From the NCBI RefSeq assembly GCF_003666245.1, contig NZ_MJLZ01000001.1:62001-126000 (forward strand): 64,000 nucleotides of DNA, read 5' to 3'. Made by a program: the position numbers and the translations under genes. The DNA comes from Brenneria alni (lineage in GTDB: Bacteria > Pseudomonadota > Gammaproteobacteria > Enterobacterales > Enterobacteriaceae). This document shows, piece by piece, positions 1 through 11,976 of this stretch; within the stretch, counting starts at the first letter, position 1, and each line of letters begins with the position of its first letter. The notes below the pieces were generated by a model. The model was given only the letters and a program-made list of their open reading frames with translations. It did not search any database and was not told the origin of the DNA.

Positions 1-1109
1 TAATCCGTCAGACCTGTAATATTTAGTGGCTGCCCGATGCGCACCTGAGTGTGGAACACACGCTGTGCACAAGCCGCCAGGCCGTCTATTTGCGCAGCAC
101 CCCCTGTAAGCACAATACCTGCTGCCAGATGGTGTTTAACGCCTTGTTGACGTAACTGCTCCTGCAACTGTAAAAGTTCGTCGTTAACCAAATTCAATAA
201 TTCGGTGTAACGCGGTTCAATCACTTCCGCCAGCGTCTGCCGTTGCAAGCTGCGCGGTGGACGTCCCCCTACGCTTGGGACCTCAACATTTTCATCTTTA
301 CTGACGATCGCGCCTAACGCGCAGCCGTGGCGAACTTTTATCGCTTCAGCATCGGTCGGCGGCGTGCCAAACGCGTAGGCGATATCACTGGTTACCACAT
401 TACCCGCATAAGGGATCACCTTGGTATGCCGCAAGGCGCCACCGGTATAAACCGCGATGTCCATCGTTCCGCCACCGATATCCACGACACAAACACCCAG
501 TTCGCGCTCATCTTCCGTCAATACCGCATAGCTGGATGCCAAACCGGCGAAAATCAGCTGATCCACCTTCAAACCGCAACGTTCCACGGCTTTGACAATA
601 TTCTTCGCCATATCGTTATGGCAGGTGATCAGGTGAACCTTCGCTTGCATACGCACGCCGGATAACCCGACCGGATTCTTAATTCCTTCCTGGTAATCAA
701 TGGCATACTCCTGTGGGATCACATGGAGAATGCGGTGTTCATCGCGTACACGTACAGACTTGGCGGTATGTACAACGCTTTCAACATCTTCCGGGGTAAC
801 CTCTTCTTCCGAAATAGGCACCATCCCGATTTCATTCTGGCAACTGATGTGCTTTCCCGATAGCGCCAGATACACCGACGATATCTGGCAATCTGCCATC
901 AGTTCAGCCTGATCAATCGCACGCTGAACACATTTGACGACCGATTCGAGATCGTTAACGCCGCCTTTATCCATACCGCGTGACGGGCAACTGCCCACAC
1001 CGATAATATTGACCATGCCATCGGGCAGAATCTCCCCTACCAGCGCAGCCACTTTTGCTGTACCGATTTCCAGCCCAACTACCAGTTTTCTGTCCGTCGA
1101 CTTGATCAT
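1..1109 (-). CDS. ftsA: Cell division protein FtsA (C-terminus cut off by window edge)
   Basis: FtsA is the actin-like ATPase that tethers FtsZ filaments to the inner membrane and recruits later divisome proteins. Reverse-strand translation from the ATG at 1109 begins [17 protein letters not shown] and contains the actin-fold phosphate-binding segment [17 protein letters not shown]. The first 369 codons are present. E. coli FtsA has 420 residues, so roughly the last 50, including the membrane-binding amphipathic helix, lie outside the window. The start codon overlaps the ftsQ stop (ATGA), as is typical of the translationally coupled ftsQ-ftsA pair. Nothing unusual is seen in the visible part. 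Confidence 0.97.
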   Translation of the reverse strand, partial: MIKSTDRKLVVGLEIGTAKVAALVGEILPDGMVNIIGVGSCPSRGMDKGGVNDLESVVKCVQRAIDQAELMADCQISSVYLALSGKHISCQNEIGMVPISEEEVTPEDVESVVHTAKSVRVRDEHRILHVIPQEYAIDYQEGIKNPVGLSGVRMQAKVHLITCHNDMAKNIVKAVERCGLKVDQLIFAGLASSYAVLTEDERELGVCVVDIGGGTMDIAVYTGGALRHTKVIPYAGNVVTSDIAYAFGTPPTDAEAIKVRHGCALGAIVSKDENVEVPSVGGRPPRSLQRQTLAEVIEPRYTELLNLVNDELLQLQEQLRQQGVKHHLAAGIVLTGGAAQIDGLAACAQRVFHTQVRIGQPLNITGLTD

Positions 1110-1972
1110 TGTTGTTTAGCCTGTGCCTGATTCTGGTTACTTTTCTGTTGCTGATCAATGTCTTGCTGCCGATCAACACTTTGCTGATCAAACAAGGCCG
1201 GCCCCCAACCTACCGCTGCGCCAGTGTCATAACGCAAGTCTACATAGCTAATACGTTTACTCTCGCTCTGAGCCTGCCGTTGCAACAGCGGATAAAGCTC
1301 GATAAAGCGAGCCAGACGCCGGGCCCGTTCATCCCGTCCCAGTTCGAGACGGATATCATCATCTAATCCCAGTTGCCATGAATGACGCGCACTCATCGCC
1401 ACCATTTTTAGGCTGAACTTTCCTGCCGCCAATACCTGATTCATGGTCCGGTAACCCTCCAGCACATCTGTTTCACTACCTTCCGGGCCGTACAATAACG
1501 GCATTTTACGGTTACCCACGCGCTCGACCGGCACACTGAAAGCATTCCCTTCCGCATCGACCATTAGCAGGTCATTCCAACGTGCTACCGGAACATATTC
1601 AACCAGATGAATCTTTAATTCATCCGGCCACTGCTTACGAACACTGGCCTGTTTGATCCACGGCAGACGTTCAATCTGCTGTTGGATCACATTCACATCC
1701 TGTGTCATAAAGGTTCCCGGTGAACCCAGCGCAAGAATCGCCTGGCGAATATCCTCGTTGGTGGTGTATTGCCTTTCGCCCGTCACTACCATTCTGGACA
1801 GAGGCAGACGGCTGGCATCCTTCATCCAACCGACGACCATCCAACCACCCCAGACGATCGTCCCGACTACCATCAGCAGGAAAATCACCCCTGCCAACTG
1901 GTTTCCATTACTGCGGCGTGCGCCTTTCGATTCAGGCTCTCGTCCGCGTGTATTCAGCGCTGCCTGCGACAT
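1106..1972 (-). CDS. ftsQ: Cell division protein FtsQ
   Basis: FtsQ is a bitopic inner-membrane protein that, with FtsB and FtsL, links early and late divisome proteins. From the ATG at 1972 ([17 protein letters not shown]) the product has 288 residues: a cytoplasmic N-terminus, one membrane span at about residues 28-48 and a periplasmic POTRA plus beta domain ([29 protein letters not shown]). An in-frame ATG ten codons upstream lies inside ddlB; the MSQAAL start matches the family and sits directly after the ddlB stop. The C-terminal tail is rich in Gln ([14 protein letters not shown]), longer than in E. coli (276 residues). Confidence 0.97.
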   Translation of the reverse strand: MSQAALNTRGREPESKGARRSNGNQLAGVIFLLMVVGTIVWGGWMVVGWMKDASRLPLSRMVVTGERQYTTNEDIRQAILALGSPGTFMTQDVNVIQQQIERLPWIKQASVRKQWPDELKIHLVEYVPVARWNDLLMVDAEGNAFSVPVERVGNRKMPLLYGPEGSETDVLEGYRTMNQVLAAGKFSLKMVAMSARHSWQLGLDDDIRLELGRDERARRLARFIELYPLLQRQAQSESKRISYVDLRYDTGAAVGWGPALFDQQSVDRQQDIDQQQKSNQNQAQAKQQ

Positions 1973-1973
1973 A

Positions 1974-2894
1974 TCAGTCAGCCAACTCCAAAATCCGGGC
2001 AACCAGTTGTGAAAAAGTCATGCCGCGCTGACGAGCCGCCATCGGCACCAGACTGTGGCTGGTCATCCCCGGAGAGGTGTTGACCTCCAGCAGATAAAAG
2101 GCCCCTTCGCCGTCCATCATCAGATCCACCCGGCCCCAGCCGCTGCAATCCAACGCACGGTAAGCCGCCATTGATAACGCGGCCAGTTCCTGCTCTTTTT
2201 CAGCCGACAGACCGCTTGGGCAAAAATACTGCGTTTCATCCGACAGATATTTCGCTTCGTAATCGTAAAATGTGCCAGCAGCCTGAATACGGATGGACGG
2301 CAAGACGTCATCACCAACAATACCGACAGTGTATTCCGGGCCACTCAACCACTTTTCGACCAGCACATCGTTGTCATGGCGGAAGGCTTCTGCCAGCGCG
2401 GCAGGCAATTCACTGGCCTGATTTACTTTACTCATACCCACGCTGGAGCCTTCACGACTTGGCTTCACAATCAGCGGCATACCTAAATGCGAGAATTTCT
2501 CCAGCAACTCGCTTTGGCTGGTCGCGGTAAACTGTTGGCGATTCAAAGCAACATAAGGTGACACCGGTAGTCCCAATGCCTGCCATACCAGCTTGGTGCG
2601 TAATTTATCCATCGTCAGCGAGGACGCCATCACCCCACTGCCGGTATAAGGAAGTTGTAAAAACTCCAGAACGCCCTGAAGCGAACCATCCTCGCCACCT
2701 CGGCCATGCAGGGCGATAAAGACTTTAGTGAACCCCTCATCCTTTAAATGCGTTACCGGAAATTCGCGCGTATCGACAGCATGGGCATTGATCCCCGCTT
2801 CCCTCAGACCTTCCAGTACCGCCTGGCCTGAAAGTAACGACACTTCACGTTCGGCAGAGGTTCCACCAAGCAATACAGCAATTTTCTCAGTCAT
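1974..2894 (-). CDS. ddlB: D-alanine--D-alanine ligase B
   Basis: A cytoplasmic ATP-grasp ligase joining two D-alanines to give the dipeptide that MurF adds to the peptidoglycan precursor. The 306-residue length equals the family norm. Visible motifs are [12 protein letters not shown] (substrate/ATP-loop region, about residues 63-74), [11 protein letters not shown], and the metal-binding end [14 protein letters not shown] near residue 270. It lies between murC and ftsQ in the usual dcw order, with 12 bases to murC and a stop almost touching the ftsQ start. Confidence 0.98.
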   Translation of the reverse strand: MTEKIAVLLGGTSAEREVSLLSGQAVLEGLREAGINAHAVDTREFPVTHLKDEGFTKVFIALHGRGGEDGSLQGVLEFLQLPYTGSGVMASSLTMDKLRTKLVWQALGLPVSPYVALNRQQFTATSQSELLEKFSHLGMPLIVKPSREGSSVGMSKVNQASELPAALAEAFRHDNDVLVEKWLSGPEYTVGIVGDDVLPSIRIQAAGTFYDYEAKYLSDETQYFCPSGLSAEKEQELAALSMAAYRALDCSGWGRVDLMMDGEGAFYLLEVNTSPGMTSHSLVPMAARQRGMTFSQLVARILELAD

Positions 2895-2906
2895 GATGTT
2901 CCCCCG

Positions 2907-4367
2907 TCATTCGCTCATCAGTGGTTGCAGTCTGGAGTCAGCCAGTTTGCGCGCCAGTTTGCCAATATTACCGGCACCCTGAACCAAAATCAGATCCCCG
3001 CCACGTAGCGCCTGTGACAGCAGTTCAGGCAAAGTATCCACATCGGTGACCAAAATAGGATCAATCTTACCCCGCCCACGGATCGTGCGGCACAAAGAGC
3101 GGCTATCCGCACCAGGGATTGGCGACTCTCCCGCCGGATAGACATCCAGCATCAGTAAAACATCTACCTGCGACAGCACATGAGCAAAGTCATCATACAA
3201 GTCACGGGTACGCGTATAGCGGTGCGGCTGGAAAATCATCACCAGCCGTGTATCGGGCCAGCCAGCCCGCGCTGCTTTGATTGTCGCGTCGACCTCAGTC
3301 GGGTGGTGACCGTAGTCATCCACCAGCATGGCGCTGCCGCGTTGCCCGTTAACCAGTTCCAACGGGTACTCACCCAGGAAATCAAAGCGTCTGCCAGTCC
3401 CCTGAAAATGCTCCAGCGCCCGCAGAATCGACTCATCGTCAATACCGTCATCCATTGCCACCGCGACAGCGGCGGCGGCATTCAGCGCATTGTGACGGCC
3501 AGGCGCGTTCAGCATCACATTCAGCAACGGCTTATCCTGACGCGCCAGCGTAAAGTGCCCTTGCGCGCCCGCCTGCCGATAGCTTTCGATACGCACATCG
3601 GCGTCGTCGCTAAAACCATAGGTGGTAATATGACGCCCGACCCGAGGCAGCAGTTCGCGAACCACCACATCATCCACACACATCACAGCCTGACCGTAAA
3701 ACGGCAGATTGTGTAAAAAGTTGATGAAGGTCTGTTTCAGGTTCTCAAAATCCCCCTGATACGTGTCCATATGGTCGGCTTCGATGTTCGTCACGATCGC
3801 CACCATCGGCTGTAAATGCAGAAACGATGCGTCGCTTTCGTCCGCTTCAGCAATCAGATAACGACTTGAACCCAAACGTGCGTGCGTTCCCGCCGCCTTC
3901 ACCAGACCACCATTCACAAATGTTGGGTCCAACCCCGCTTCGGCATAAATGCTGGCAACCATCGCCGTTGTCGTGGTTTTACCGTGCGTTCCCGCCACCG
4001 CAATGCCATGACGGAAACGCATTAGCTCTGCCAGCATTTCTGCCCGACGGATCACCGGGATACGCGCATCGTGAGCCGCTACAATCTCCGGGTTATCGGC
4101 AGAAATGGCGCTGGATACCACCACCACACTGGCGTTCAGCACATTTTCCGCACGGTGGTGGAAATAAATCTGTGCGCCGAGTTCGCTCAACTGCTGGGTG
4201 ACGGCATTCGGCGCCAGATCGGATCCGCTTATCTCATACCCTTCATTGGCCAACACTTCGGCGATACCGCCCATGCCGGCACCGCCGATGCCGACAAAAT
4301 GGATGTGCCGGACGCGATGCATCTCGGGCACGATTGAACGCAGTTTCGCCAGTTGTTGAGTATTCAC
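2907..4367 (-). CDS. murC: UDP-N-acetylmuramate--L-alanine ligase
   Basis: Cytoplasmic Mur ligase adding L-alanine to UDP-MurNAc, the first amino acid of the stem peptide. 486 residues (E. coli 491). It shows the N-terminal UDP-binding glycine-rich loop [12 protein letters not shown], the ATP P-loop GTHGKTTTT at about residue 124, and the C-terminal signature [14 protein letters not shown]. The start [20 protein letters not shown] is conserved. It follows murG in transcription across a 77-base gap, the largest gap inside this dcw run. Confidence 0.98.
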   Translation of the reverse strand: MNTQQLAKLRSIVPEMHRVRHIHFVGIGGAGMGGIAEVLANEGYEISGSDLAPNAVTQQLSELGAQIYFHHRAENVLNASVVVVSSAISADNPEIVAAHDARIPVIRRAEMLAELMRFRHGIAVAGTHGKTTTTAMVASIYAEAGLDPTFVNGGLVKAAGTHARLGSSRYLIAEADESDASFLHLQPMVAIVTNIEADHMDTYQGDFENLKQTFINFLHNLPFYGQAVMCVDDVVVRELLPRVGRHITTYGFSDDADVRIESYRQAGAQGHFTLARQDKPLLNVMLNAPGRHNALNAAAAVAVAMDDGIDDESILRALEHFQGTGRRFDFLGEYPLELVNGQRGSAMLVDDYGHHPTEVDATIKAARAGWPDTRLVMIFQPHRYTRTRDLYDDFAHVLSQVDVLLMLDVYPAGESPIPGADSRSLCRTIRGRGKIDPILVTDVDTLPELLSQALRGGDLILVQGAGNIGKLARKLADSRLQPLMSE

Positions 4368-4444
4368 TTTTTTCTATCGCTACCTTGTTTAATTCCCAGA
4401 CGACGGCGCCGCCCGGCAATGCTGTATTCATTAACCATGTTCAG

Positions 4445-5536
4445 CTAACCATGAACTGCACGAGCGGCCCGGCTGCCCGCTGCAGCACTCACTTCCGCCG
4501 AGACCCGGTCTGTCGCATCGGGGATCGCCGCCGCACGGGCTTTTTGCGCCATCGTCATCAACGTGGCGCGATCCCAACTCGCCAATGCTTCACTTACAGA
4601 CGCAACATTGAACTGCGGCTGCTCGATAATCTTTGCCGCCCCCACTCTCTCCAGCGTCAGGGCATTCCAATACTGCTGCCTGTCCTTATGCTGAAAAGGG
4701 ACAAACAGCGCTGGCAACCCGGCCACGGCAATTTCACTGACGGTCAAAGCGCCTGCGCGACAGACCACCACATCAGCCCAGGCATAAGCCGCTGCCATAT
4801 CATCAATAAACTCGGTGATTTTATGCTGCGTCTGCCCGGCCTGCTGGTAAGCCTGCTGAACGCCCGACAACGCACCTTTACCAACCTGGTGCCAAATCGT
4901 AATGCTATCGCCTAACCGTTCGGCAACACCCGGCAACGTCTGGTTAAGAACCCTCGCCCCCTGACTGCCGCCCACCACCAGCACCCGAACCGGGCCGGTA
5001 CGGCCAGCCATACGAACCTCCGGCGCTGGCAAAGCCAGCACATCCGCTCTGACCGGGTTGCCAACCACTTCAGCTTTCACAAACGCCCCCGGAAAAGCCT
5101 GTAAAACTTTTTTGGCGATATGCGATAACCAACGGTTGGTCAGCCCTGCAATCCCATTTTGCTCATGCAGTACAACCGGTACGCCACACAGCCATGCAGC
5201 TAAACCACCGGGGCCGGAAACATAACCGCCCATCCCCAGCACCACATCCGGCTTATAACGACGCATAATCGCCCGTGCCTGCCTGACGGCCTGGAAAATA
5301 CGCAACGGTGCGACCAACTGGGCACGCAGCCCCTTACCTCGCAGCCCGGAGATACGGATGAAATCAATTTCAATACCATGCTGCGGCACTAAATCCGCTT
5401 CCATACGATCGGCAGTGCCTAACCACCGCACCTGCCAGCCCTGCGCCATCAGATGATGCGCAACAGCGAGACCGGGAAACACATGCCCCCCCGTTCCACC
5501 TGCCATCACCATCAAACGCTTGCTTTCGCCACTCAT
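4445..5536 (-). CDS. murG: UDP-GlcNAc--MurNAc-pentapeptide pyrophosphoryl-undecaprenol GlcNAc transferase
   Basis: Membrane-associated GT28 glycosyltransferase converting lipid I to lipid II at the cytoplasmic face. 363 residues. It has the N-terminal [14 protein letters not shown] loop (about residues 13-26), [15 protein letters not shown], a second glycine loop [13 protein letters not shown], and the sugar-nucleotide site around residues 260-290. Its start overlaps the ftsW stop by four bases, indicating translational coupling. Confidence 0.98.
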   Translation of the reverse strand: MSGESKRLMVMAGGTGGHVFPGLAVAHHLMAQGWQVRWLGTADRMEADLVPQHGIEIDFIRISGLRGKGLRAQLVAPLRIFQAVRQARAIMRRYKPDVVLGMGGYVSGPGGLAAWLCGVPVVLHEQNGIAGLTNRWLSHIAKKVLQAFPGAFVKAEVVGNPVRADVLALPAPEVRMAGRTGPVRVLVVGGSQGARVLNQTLPGVAERLGDSITIWHQVGKGALSGVQQAYQQAGQTQHKITEFIDDMAAAYAWADVVVCRAGALTVSEIAVAGLPALFVPFQHKDRQQYWNALTLERVGAAKIIEQPQFNVASVSEALASWDRATLMTMAQKARAAAIPDATDRVSAEVSAAAGSRAARAVHG

Positions 5537-6735
5537 CGGGCACTCCTCGTAAACGCCTGCGCTTTTGTCAGACGCGTTTCAAAATCAATGCGTAACAGTA
5601 AAACGATGGCCGTTGACATAATGATCAAACTTGAACCACCGTAACTGATTAGGGGTAATGTCAGCCCCTTGGTTGGCAACATACCCGCGGCCGCCCCGAC
5701 GTTTACCAGCGTTTGAAAACTGAACCAGACGCCAATAGAGCAGGCCAGAAAACCAGAGAAACGCTGGTTAATCTCCAACGCCCGACGCCCGATGGACATC
5801 GCACGAAAAGCGACGAAGAATATCATTAACAGCGCTAAAACCACACCGATATAGCCGAGTTCTTCACCTAAAATGGAGAAAATGAAATCGGTGTGCGCTT
5901 CCGGCAAATACTCCAGCTTCTGCACCGAATTTCCCAGGCCTTGTCCCCACAGCTCACCACGTCCAAACGCCATCAGGGATTGGGTTAGCTGATAACCGCT
6001 GCCGAATGGATCTTCCCACGGGTTCCAGAAAGAAGTAACGCGCCGCATACGATAGGGTTCAGCGACAATCAGCAGGCAGACGGCAAAAATACCGCAGCCG
6101 ATAATCGCCAGAAACTGCCACAGTTTGGCGCCTGCTAAAAACAGCATCGCCAGCGTGGTAATAAACAGCACCACCACCGTTCCCAGATCCGGCTGGGCCA
6201 GCAGCAGCACGGCCAACACCACCATAACGCCCATTGGCTTACAAAAGCCCCAGAAGTTGTTACGAACTTCTTCCACTTTGCGCACCATATAGCTGGAGAG
6301 ATAACAGAACAGCGCCAGCTTGCATAACTCCGCGGGCTGAATGCGCAATGGCCCCAGTGAAATCCAGCGGGATGCGCCGTTAACCGAACTGCCAACAGCC
6401 AGCACCACTAACAGCAAGACCATAGAGGCCAACAACAGCACCGGGCTGTAACGCTGCCATATCTCCATCGGAATGCGCAACGTCACCATCGCCAGCGCAA
6501 ACGCCAGCCCCAGATACAGCGCATCACGCTTGGCAAACAGGAAAGGATCGCTTGCCAGGCGTTGTCCAATCGGCATTGAGGCGGACGTCACCATGACAAA
6601 ACCAATTACAGCCAGCCCAAACGTCAGCCACACCAAAGTACGGTCATACAGAACAACGCTCAACGTATCGCTTTCCCGCGTCCCCATGACCCAGCTTTTT
6701 ATACGTTCGATAAACGCCAGCCCGAAAAACCGCAT
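5533..6735 (-). CDS. ftsW: Peptidoglycan polymerase FtsW (SEDS family)
   Basis: SEDS-family integral membrane glycosyltransferase that polymerises lipid II at the septum together with its partner FtsI, also encoded here. 400 residues with about ten hydrophobic spans. The conserved loop [18 protein letters not shown], the [17 protein letters not shown] segment and [19 protein letters not shown] are all present. E. coli FtsW is 414 residues; the difference is at the cytoplasmic N-terminus. The start codon overlaps the murD stop. Confidence 0.98.
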   Translation of the reverse strand: MRFFGLAFIERIKSWVMGTRESDTLSVVLYDRTLVWLTFGLAVIGFVMVTSASMPIGQRLASDPFLFAKRDALYLGLAFALAMVTLRIPMEIWQRYSPVLLLASMVLLLVVLAVGSSVNGASRWISLGPLRIQPAELCKLALFCYLSSYMVRKVEEVRNNFWGFCKPMGVMVVLAVLLLAQPDLGTVVVLFITTLAMLFLAGAKLWQFLAIIGCGIFAVCLLIVAEPYRMRRVTSFWNPWEDPFGSGYQLTQSLMAFGRGELWGQGLGNSVQKLEYLPEAHTDFIFSILGEELGYIGVVLALLMIFFVAFRAMSIGRRALEINQRFSGFLACSIGVWFSFQTLVNVGAAAGMLPTKGLTLPLISYGGSSLIIMSTAIVLLLRIDFETRLTKAQAFTRSAR

Positions 6736-8051
6736 CAGCCCAGTTCCTCCGCCAGACGGGCGAACTCATCGCCCCGTTGTTCAAAACTGCGGAACTGATC
6801 GAGACTGGCACAGGCCGGCGACAGTAATACCATGTCTCCAGGTGCAACACGCCGTGCTATCACGTGCATGGATTGCTCCATCGTTTCTGTCTGCTCTGCA
6901 ATGTCTGGACGCAGCGACGCCAGTTGCTGGCCATCACGGCCAAAACAGTAAAGCCGGATGTTGTCGCCCTGAAAATAACGCAGCAAAGGCGAAAAGTCGG
7001 CCGACTTGCCGTCGCCCCCTAATAACAGGTGCAAGGTGCCTTCCACCTTTAGCCCGCTTAATGCCGCTTCGGTACTGCCGACGTTGGTGGCCTTAGAATC
7101 ATTAATCCACCGCACACCGTTGCGCTCCCATACAAGTTGGAAACGATGCGCCAGGCCGGTAAAGGCGGTCAGGGCCGTTAAGGCTGATGAACGAGGAATA
7201 CCAACGGCATCCGATAATGCCAGGGCGGCCAGCGCATTGGTGTAGTTGTGCTGTCCCACCAGTTTAATTTCACGGGTGTTCAGTACCCGCTCACCTTTAA
7301 CCCGTAGCCAGGTTTCCCCTTGCTGGCGGTTCAGGTGGTAATCACCGACGTCAACACCGAAACTCACACAGCGCTCATCGGCGCCGCGCACCGGCATAGT
7401 CAGTGCATCATCAGCATTAACAACACACACGTTGGCGCGTTCGTAAATACGTAACTTAGCGGCACGATACTGCTGTAAGCCAAACGGATAGCGATTGGTA
7501 TGGTCTTCGGTCACATTCAGGATGGTCGCCGCCGCAGCCTGTAAACTGCGGGTTGTCTCCAGTTGAAAGCTTGACAGTTCAAGCACATAAAGCTGGCATT
7601 CATGCTGGAGCAACTGCAATGCAGGCAGGCCGATATTGCCCCCCACACCTACCTGCCATCCGGCGGCCCGCGCCATATCGCCGACCAACGTGGTCACCGT
7701 GCTTTTACCATTAGAACCAGTAATCGCCACAATGGGCGCCTGCGCTTCACGGCAAAACAGCTCAATGTCGCCGACTATCTCAATGCCCGCCTCTGCTGCA
7801 TCACACAGTATCGGCGTAGCCAGGGCGATACCTGGGCTGGCCACAATTAAATCTGCGCTCATCAGCCAGCTTTCGTTGAGATCGCCGAAATGGCGTTCCA
7901 CGTTTTCCGGTAACTTATCCACCCCTGGCGGACTGATACGGGTATCCACCACGCGTGGCACCACGCCACGTGCGAGAAAGAAATCAACACAGGAGAGCCC
8001 GGTCAGCCCTAGCCCGATAATGACAACTTTTTTACCCTGATAGTCCGCCAT
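6735..8051 (-). CDS. murD: UDP-N-acetylmuramoyl-L-alanine--D-glutamate ligase
   Basis: Cytoplasmic Mur ligase adding D-glutamate as second residue of the stem peptide. 438 residues, identical in length to E. coli MurD. Visible are the UDP-binding start [13 protein letters not shown], the P-loop [13 protein letters not shown] (about residue 110), [10 protein letters not shown], and the C-terminal [15 protein letters not shown] and [12 protein letters not shown] motifs. Three bases separate it from mraY. Confidence 0.98.
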   Translation of the reverse strand: MADYQGKKVVIIGLGLTGLSCVDFFLARGVVPRVVDTRISPPGVDKLPENVERHFGDLNESWLMSADLIVASPGIALATPILCDAAEAGIEIVGDIELFCREAQAPIVAITGSNGKSTVTTLVGDMARAAGWQVGVGGNIGLPALQLLQHECQLYVLELSSFQLETTRSLQAAAATILNVTEDHTNRYPFGLQQYRAAKLRIYERANVCVVNADDALTMPVRGADERCVSFGVDVGDYHLNRQQGETWLRVKGERVLNTREIKLVGQHNYTNALAALALSDAVGIPRSSALTALTAFTGLAHRFQLVWERNGVRWINDSKATNVGSTEAALSGLKVEGTLHLLLGGDGKSADFSPLLRYFQGDNIRLYCFGRDGQQLASLRPDIAEQTETMEQSMHVIARRVAPGDMVLLSPACASLDQFRSFEQRGDEFARLAEELG

Positions 8052-8054
8052 GTT

Positions 8055-9137
8055 TTACCGTACCTTCAGCGTTGCCAGGCCAATTAGCACCAGCATCAGC
8101 GAAATAATCCAGAAACGCACAATCACGCGTGGTTCCGGCCACCCTTTAAGTTCATAATGATGATGAATCGGCGCCATGCGAAAAATTCGCTGGCCACGTA
8201 ATTTAAAAGACCCGACCTGCAAAATGACCGACAGCGTTTCCACCACGAACACGCCGCCCATAATCACCAGCAGAAATTCCTGACGCAGCAACACCGCGAT
8301 CGTGCCCAGCGCACCGCCTAACGCCAGCGAACCCACATCGCCCATAAACACCTGGGCCGGGTAGGTGTTAAACCACAAAAAGCCAAGCCCGGCGCCCACA
8401 ATGGCCGTACACACAATCACCAGCTCACTGGCATGACGGATATACGGAATGTGTAAATAACCGGCAAAATTCATATTCCCCGTTGCCCAGGCGACCAATG
8501 CAAACCCAGCGGCGACAAACACCGTCGGCATGATTGCCAGACCGTCCAGACCATCGGTCAGGTTTACCGCATTACTGGTCCCGACAATCACAAAGTAAGC
8601 CAGCACAACATACAGCAACCCCAACTGGGGCATGATGTCTTTAAAGAACGGCACAACAAGCTGGGTCGCCGGCGTGTCCTTACCGATCGAATACATGACA
8701 AAAGCAACCGCCAGCGCAATCAGCGATTGCCAGAAATATTTCCAGCGCGCAATCAACCCTTTGGTATCTTTGCGTACCACTTTGCGGTAATCGTCAATGA
8801 AGCCGACCACGCCATAACCCAGCAACACGGCCAGCACACACCAGACATACGGGTTAGACAGATTCACCCACATCAGCACCGAAATAATGATGGAAACCAG
8901 GATCATCACACCGCCCATCGTCGGCGTTCCCCGCTTGCTGAAATGCGACTCCGGCCCGTCATTACGCACCACCTGCCCGATCTGCAAGCGTTGCAGCCAG
9001 GCAATCAAATGCGGCCCCATCCATAAGGAGATCACCAACGCGGTCAGCAGGCTGACAATGGCGCGAAACGTCAAATAGGAAAAGACGTTGAAGCCGGAAT
9101 AAAATTTGACCAGATGCTCGGCCAGCCACACTAACAT
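8055..9137 (-). CDS. mraY: Phospho-N-acetylmuramoyl-pentapeptide transferase (lipid I synthase)
   Basis: Ten-span inner-membrane enzyme moving phospho-MurNAc-pentapeptide from UDP to undecaprenyl phosphate. 360 residues, the standard length. Catalytic landmarks are [17 protein letters not shown] (paired Asp), [11 protein letters not shown] (Asp), [11 protein letters not shown], and the cytoplasmic histidine loop [14 protein letters not shown]. Its first codons overlap the end of murF by seven bases. Confidence 0.98.
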   Translation of the reverse strand: MLVWLAEHLVKFYSGFNVFSYLTFRAIVSLLTALVISLWMGPHLIAWLQRLQIGQVVRNDGPESHFSKRGTPTMGGVMILVSIIISVLMWVNLSNPYVWCVLAVLLGYGVVGFIDDYRKVVRKDTKGLIARWKYFWQSLIALAVAFVMYSIGKDTPATQLVVPFFKDIMPQLGLLYVVLAYFVIVGTSNAVNLTDGLDGLAIMPTVFVAAGFALVAWATGNMNFAGYLHIPYIRHASELVIVCTAIVGAGLGFLWFNTYPAQVFMGDVGSLALGGALGTIAVLLRQEFLLVIMGGVFVVETLSVILQVGSFKLRGQRIFRMAPIHHHYELKGWPEPRVIVRFWIISLMLVLIGLATLKVR

Positions 9138-10492
9138 GTTGCATTCTCCTGTAATGCGCGAACTACCTGCTCCATCGCAGTGCTGCGTGAACCCTTAACC
9201 AATATGCTTATTATTTTGTGTTCAGCAATCAGCGCGCTTAGGCGTGAAACCAGCGCGGCTTTATCCTGAAAATGCTCGCCGCTGCCGCTGGCATGGCTTA
9301 TCAATTCACTTAACGTACCCACGCTTAATACTTTGTCGATGTCCACGACACGTGCGGCTTCGCCGACCTGACGATGGCACTCCTGCGCCTCATCTCCCAG
9401 TTCGCCCATGTCCCCGACCACCATCACACGGTATCCCGGCATGTCGGCAAGCACCTGCGCCGCCGCCGTCATCGACCCGACGTTCGCGTTATAGCTGTCA
9501 TCCAGCAGCAGTTTTCCTTCCGCCAGCACAATCGGGAATAACCTTCCCGGTACAGCCTGAAGCTGCGCCAAACCGGTTTTCACTGCTTCTAACGTTGCAC
9601 CTACAGACATGGACAGCGCCGTCGCCGCCAGCGCATTCGCCACGTTGTGACGGCCTGGCAACGGCAACATCACCTCAATCCGTCCGAACGGGGTATGCAG
9701 ATTGAATCGTGTACCCTGTGCAAGCACCTTGATATCACTGGCAAAAAAATCAGTATCACCGGCAGCCTGCGGCGAAAAACGCCATAGGGTTTTATGGTTC
9801 AGCATCACCTGCCAGTGCGGGAAGTCATTACTGTCCGCGTTAATAATCGCCACGCCATCGGCTGACAGCCCGGCAAAAATTTCACCTTTCGCCTGCGCCA
9901 CGCCAGCCAGAGATCCAAAACCTTCCAGATGCGCGGCAGCGAGGTTGTTAACCAACGCGCTTTGCGGACGCACCAAATCGGTAGTGTAAGCAATTTCACC
10001 GATATGATTAGCCCCCAGCTCAATCACTGCGAACTGATACTCCGGCGTCAAACGCAATAACGTTAATGGCACGCCGATATCATTGTTAAAGTTGCCAGCG
10101 GTATAAAGCACACTGCCGCATTGACGCAGGATCGCGGCGGTCATTTCCTTGACAGACGTTTTTCCGGAAGATCCGGTTAATGCCACCACTCTTGCATTTG
10201 ATTGCCGCCTCACCCAGCCTGCCAATGTTCCCAGCGCCAGGCGGGTATCTTTCACCAACAACTGCGGCACATTAGCGAGTAAGGGCTTACTTACTAACAA
10301 TGCAGCCGCACCGTTTTTTAATGCCTCCGCGGCATAGTCATGCGCATCAAATTTGTCGCCCTTTAGCGCGACAAATAAACACCCGGCTTTCAGCTTGCGC
10401 GTGTCGGTTGAAACATCGTCGATTTCAACATCTTCGCCAATCAATTCAGCACTCAGCACTGAAGCAAGCTGTTGTAAGGAAACGCGAATCAT
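9131..10492 (-). CDS. murF: UDP-N-acetylmuramoyl-tripeptide--D-alanyl-D-alanine ligase
   Basis: Cytoplasmic Mur ligase attaching the D-Ala-D-Ala dipeptide (product of DdlB) to UDP-MurNAc-tripeptide. 453 residues. P-loop [14 protein letters not shown] at about residue 105, then [13 protein letters not shown], the central NAD-like ligase core with [13 protein letters not shown], and the C-terminal [11 protein letters not shown] and VGDMGELG motifs. It overlaps murE by four bases and mraY by seven, so translation is coupled across the run. Confidence 0.98.
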   Translation of the reverse strand: MIRVSLQQLASVLSAELIGEDVEIDDVSTDTRKLKAGCLFVALKGDKFDAHDYAAEALKNGAAALLVSKPLLANVPQLLVKDTRLALGTLAGWVRRQSNARVVALTGSSGKTSVKEMTAAILRQCGSVLYTAGNFNNDIGVPLTLLRLTPEYQFAVIELGANHIGEIAYTTDLVRPQSALVNNLAAAHLEGFGSLAGVAQAKGEIFAGLSADGVAIINADSNDFPHWQVMLNHKTLWRFSPQAAGDTDFFASDIKVLAQGTRFNLHTPFGRIEVMLPLPGRHNVANALAATALSMSVGATLEAVKTGLAQLQAVPGRLFPIVLAEGKLLLDDSYNANVGSMTAAAQVLADMPGYRVMVVGDMGELGDEAQECHRQVGEAARVVDIDKVLSVGTLSELISHASGSGEHFQDKAALVSRLSALIAEHKIISILVKGSRSTAMEQVVRALQENATC

Positions 10493-11976
10493 GCGATGAC
10501 CCCCAATAAGCGGGCGACAGTAATGCGGTCCGAATAATCCAGACGCCGGTTGCCGACCAATTGGTAATCCTCATGACCTTTACCGGCCACCAGCACTACA
10601 TCATTCTCTTTCGCTTGCATAATGGCGCTGGTTACGGCTTCGGCACGGCCATGAATAACCTGGACACGCCCGGCATCCAGCAGGCCCGCCAGGATATCCC
10701 CGACAATGGCATACGGTTCTTCGCTGCGCGGGTTATCGTCAGTCACCACCACTTTATCGGCCAGTTGTTCTGCTATTCCCCCCATAAGTGGGCGCTTACC
10801 TTTATCGCGATCGCCACCGCAGCCAAAGACACACCACAGTTGCCCCCCGCAATGCAACCTCGCCGCTTCCAGCGCTTTTTCCAGCGCATCCGGCGTATGG
10901 GCATAATCCACCACCACCGTCGGTCTGCCCTCGGCGTGGAAAACTTCCATCCTGCCGCACACCGGTTGCAGTTGTGAACCTGAAGTAATCAATTGGCTCA
11001 AGGGATAACCGAGGGAGAGCAGCGTGGCCAGCGCCAGTAGCAGGTTACTGACGTTAAACGCGCCCATCAGCGGGCTTTCAATCTCGCCATTACCCCAACT
11101 TGAATCGAAACGGATGGTGGCGCCGCTGTCGTGGTAATCAATGCCGGTCGCTTTCAGCCAGCGTCCGCGACAGCCAGGGATGAGATTGTTTTCCAGGGTA
11201 ACGGCAACGGCGTCCGGCAGTTTATCCAGCCAGCGGCGACCGACATCGTCATCCGCATTGATGATCGTTTGGCCCACACGATGGTCGGCGAACAGCGACC
11301 ATTTGGCGGCTTCATAGTGTTCCATGTCACCATGATAATCCAGATGGTCACGGCTCAGATTGGTGAATACCGCCGCGACGAACGGCAATGCGGCGACACG
11401 GTTTTGCACCAGACCATGAGAAGAGACTTCCATTGCTGCAAACGTCGCGCCTTGATCAACCAGTTGCCTCAACACCTGCTGTACGTCCACAGCCGATCCG
11501 GTAGTATTCTCTGCGGGTACAACACGCCCCAACAAACCATTCCCTACCGTTCCCATCACGGCACTGGTTTCACCCAGTGCCTGACTCCACTGCGCCAATA
11601 ATTGTGCCGTTGTGGTTTTACCGTTGGTGCCGGTCACGCCAACCAGTTGCAATCTCTCTGCTGGCTGTTGATAGAAACGTCCTGCCAGAGCGGAAAGACG
11701 TTGATTCAGATTGCTCAGGTAAACCACAGGTATGCCGTGCATTTCACGCACCGCGCCATCGGCGGCCTCGCCTTCTGCTTCGGCAATGATCGCTGCCACA
11801 CCTTGCGCAATGGCCTGCGGGATATAGTGCCGTCCATCTGTTTTGTGGCCGACAATAGCGACAAACAGATCCCCGGCAGCCGCAACACGGCTGTCTAATG
11901 TCATTTCCCGCAGCGCACAGGCCGGGGCATCCTGCACCCACGGCGCTAATAACTCGCGCAAATTACGATCTGCCAC
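10489..11976 (-). CDS. murE: UDP-MurNAc-L-Ala-D-Glu--meso-diaminopimelate ligase
   Basis: Cytoplasmic Mur ligase adding the third stem residue. 495 residues. P-loop [16 protein letters not shown] at about residue 112, [12 protein letters not shown], and the four-residue DNPR signature ([10 protein letters not shown]) that in this family recognises meso-diaminopimelate rather than lysine, as expected for a Gram-negative. The gene overlaps ftsI by 14 bases at its start. Confidence 0.98.
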   Translation of the reverse strand: MADRNLRELLAPWVQDAPACALREMTLDSRVAAAGDLFVAIVGHKTDGRHYIPQAIAQGVAAIIAEAEGEAADGAVREMHGIPVVYLSNLNQRLSALAGRFYQQPAERLQLVGVTGTNGKTTTAQLLAQWSQALGETSAVMGTVGNGLLGRVVPAENTTGSAVDVQQVLRQLVDQGATFAAMEVSSHGLVQNRVAALPFVAAVFTNLSRDHLDYHGDMEHYEAAKWSLFADHRVGQTIINADDDVGRRWLDKLPDAVAVTLENNLIPGCRGRWLKATGIDYHDSGATIRFDSSWGNGEIESPLMGAFNVSNLLLALATLLSLGYPLSQLITSGSQLQPVCGRMEVFHAEGRPTVVVDYAHTPDALEKALEAARLHCGGQLWCVFGCGGDRDKGKRPLMGGIAEQLADKVVVTDDNPRSEEPYAIVGDILAGLLDAGRVQVIHGRAEAVTSAIMQAKENDVVLVAGKGHEDYQLVGNRRLDYSDRITVARLLGVIA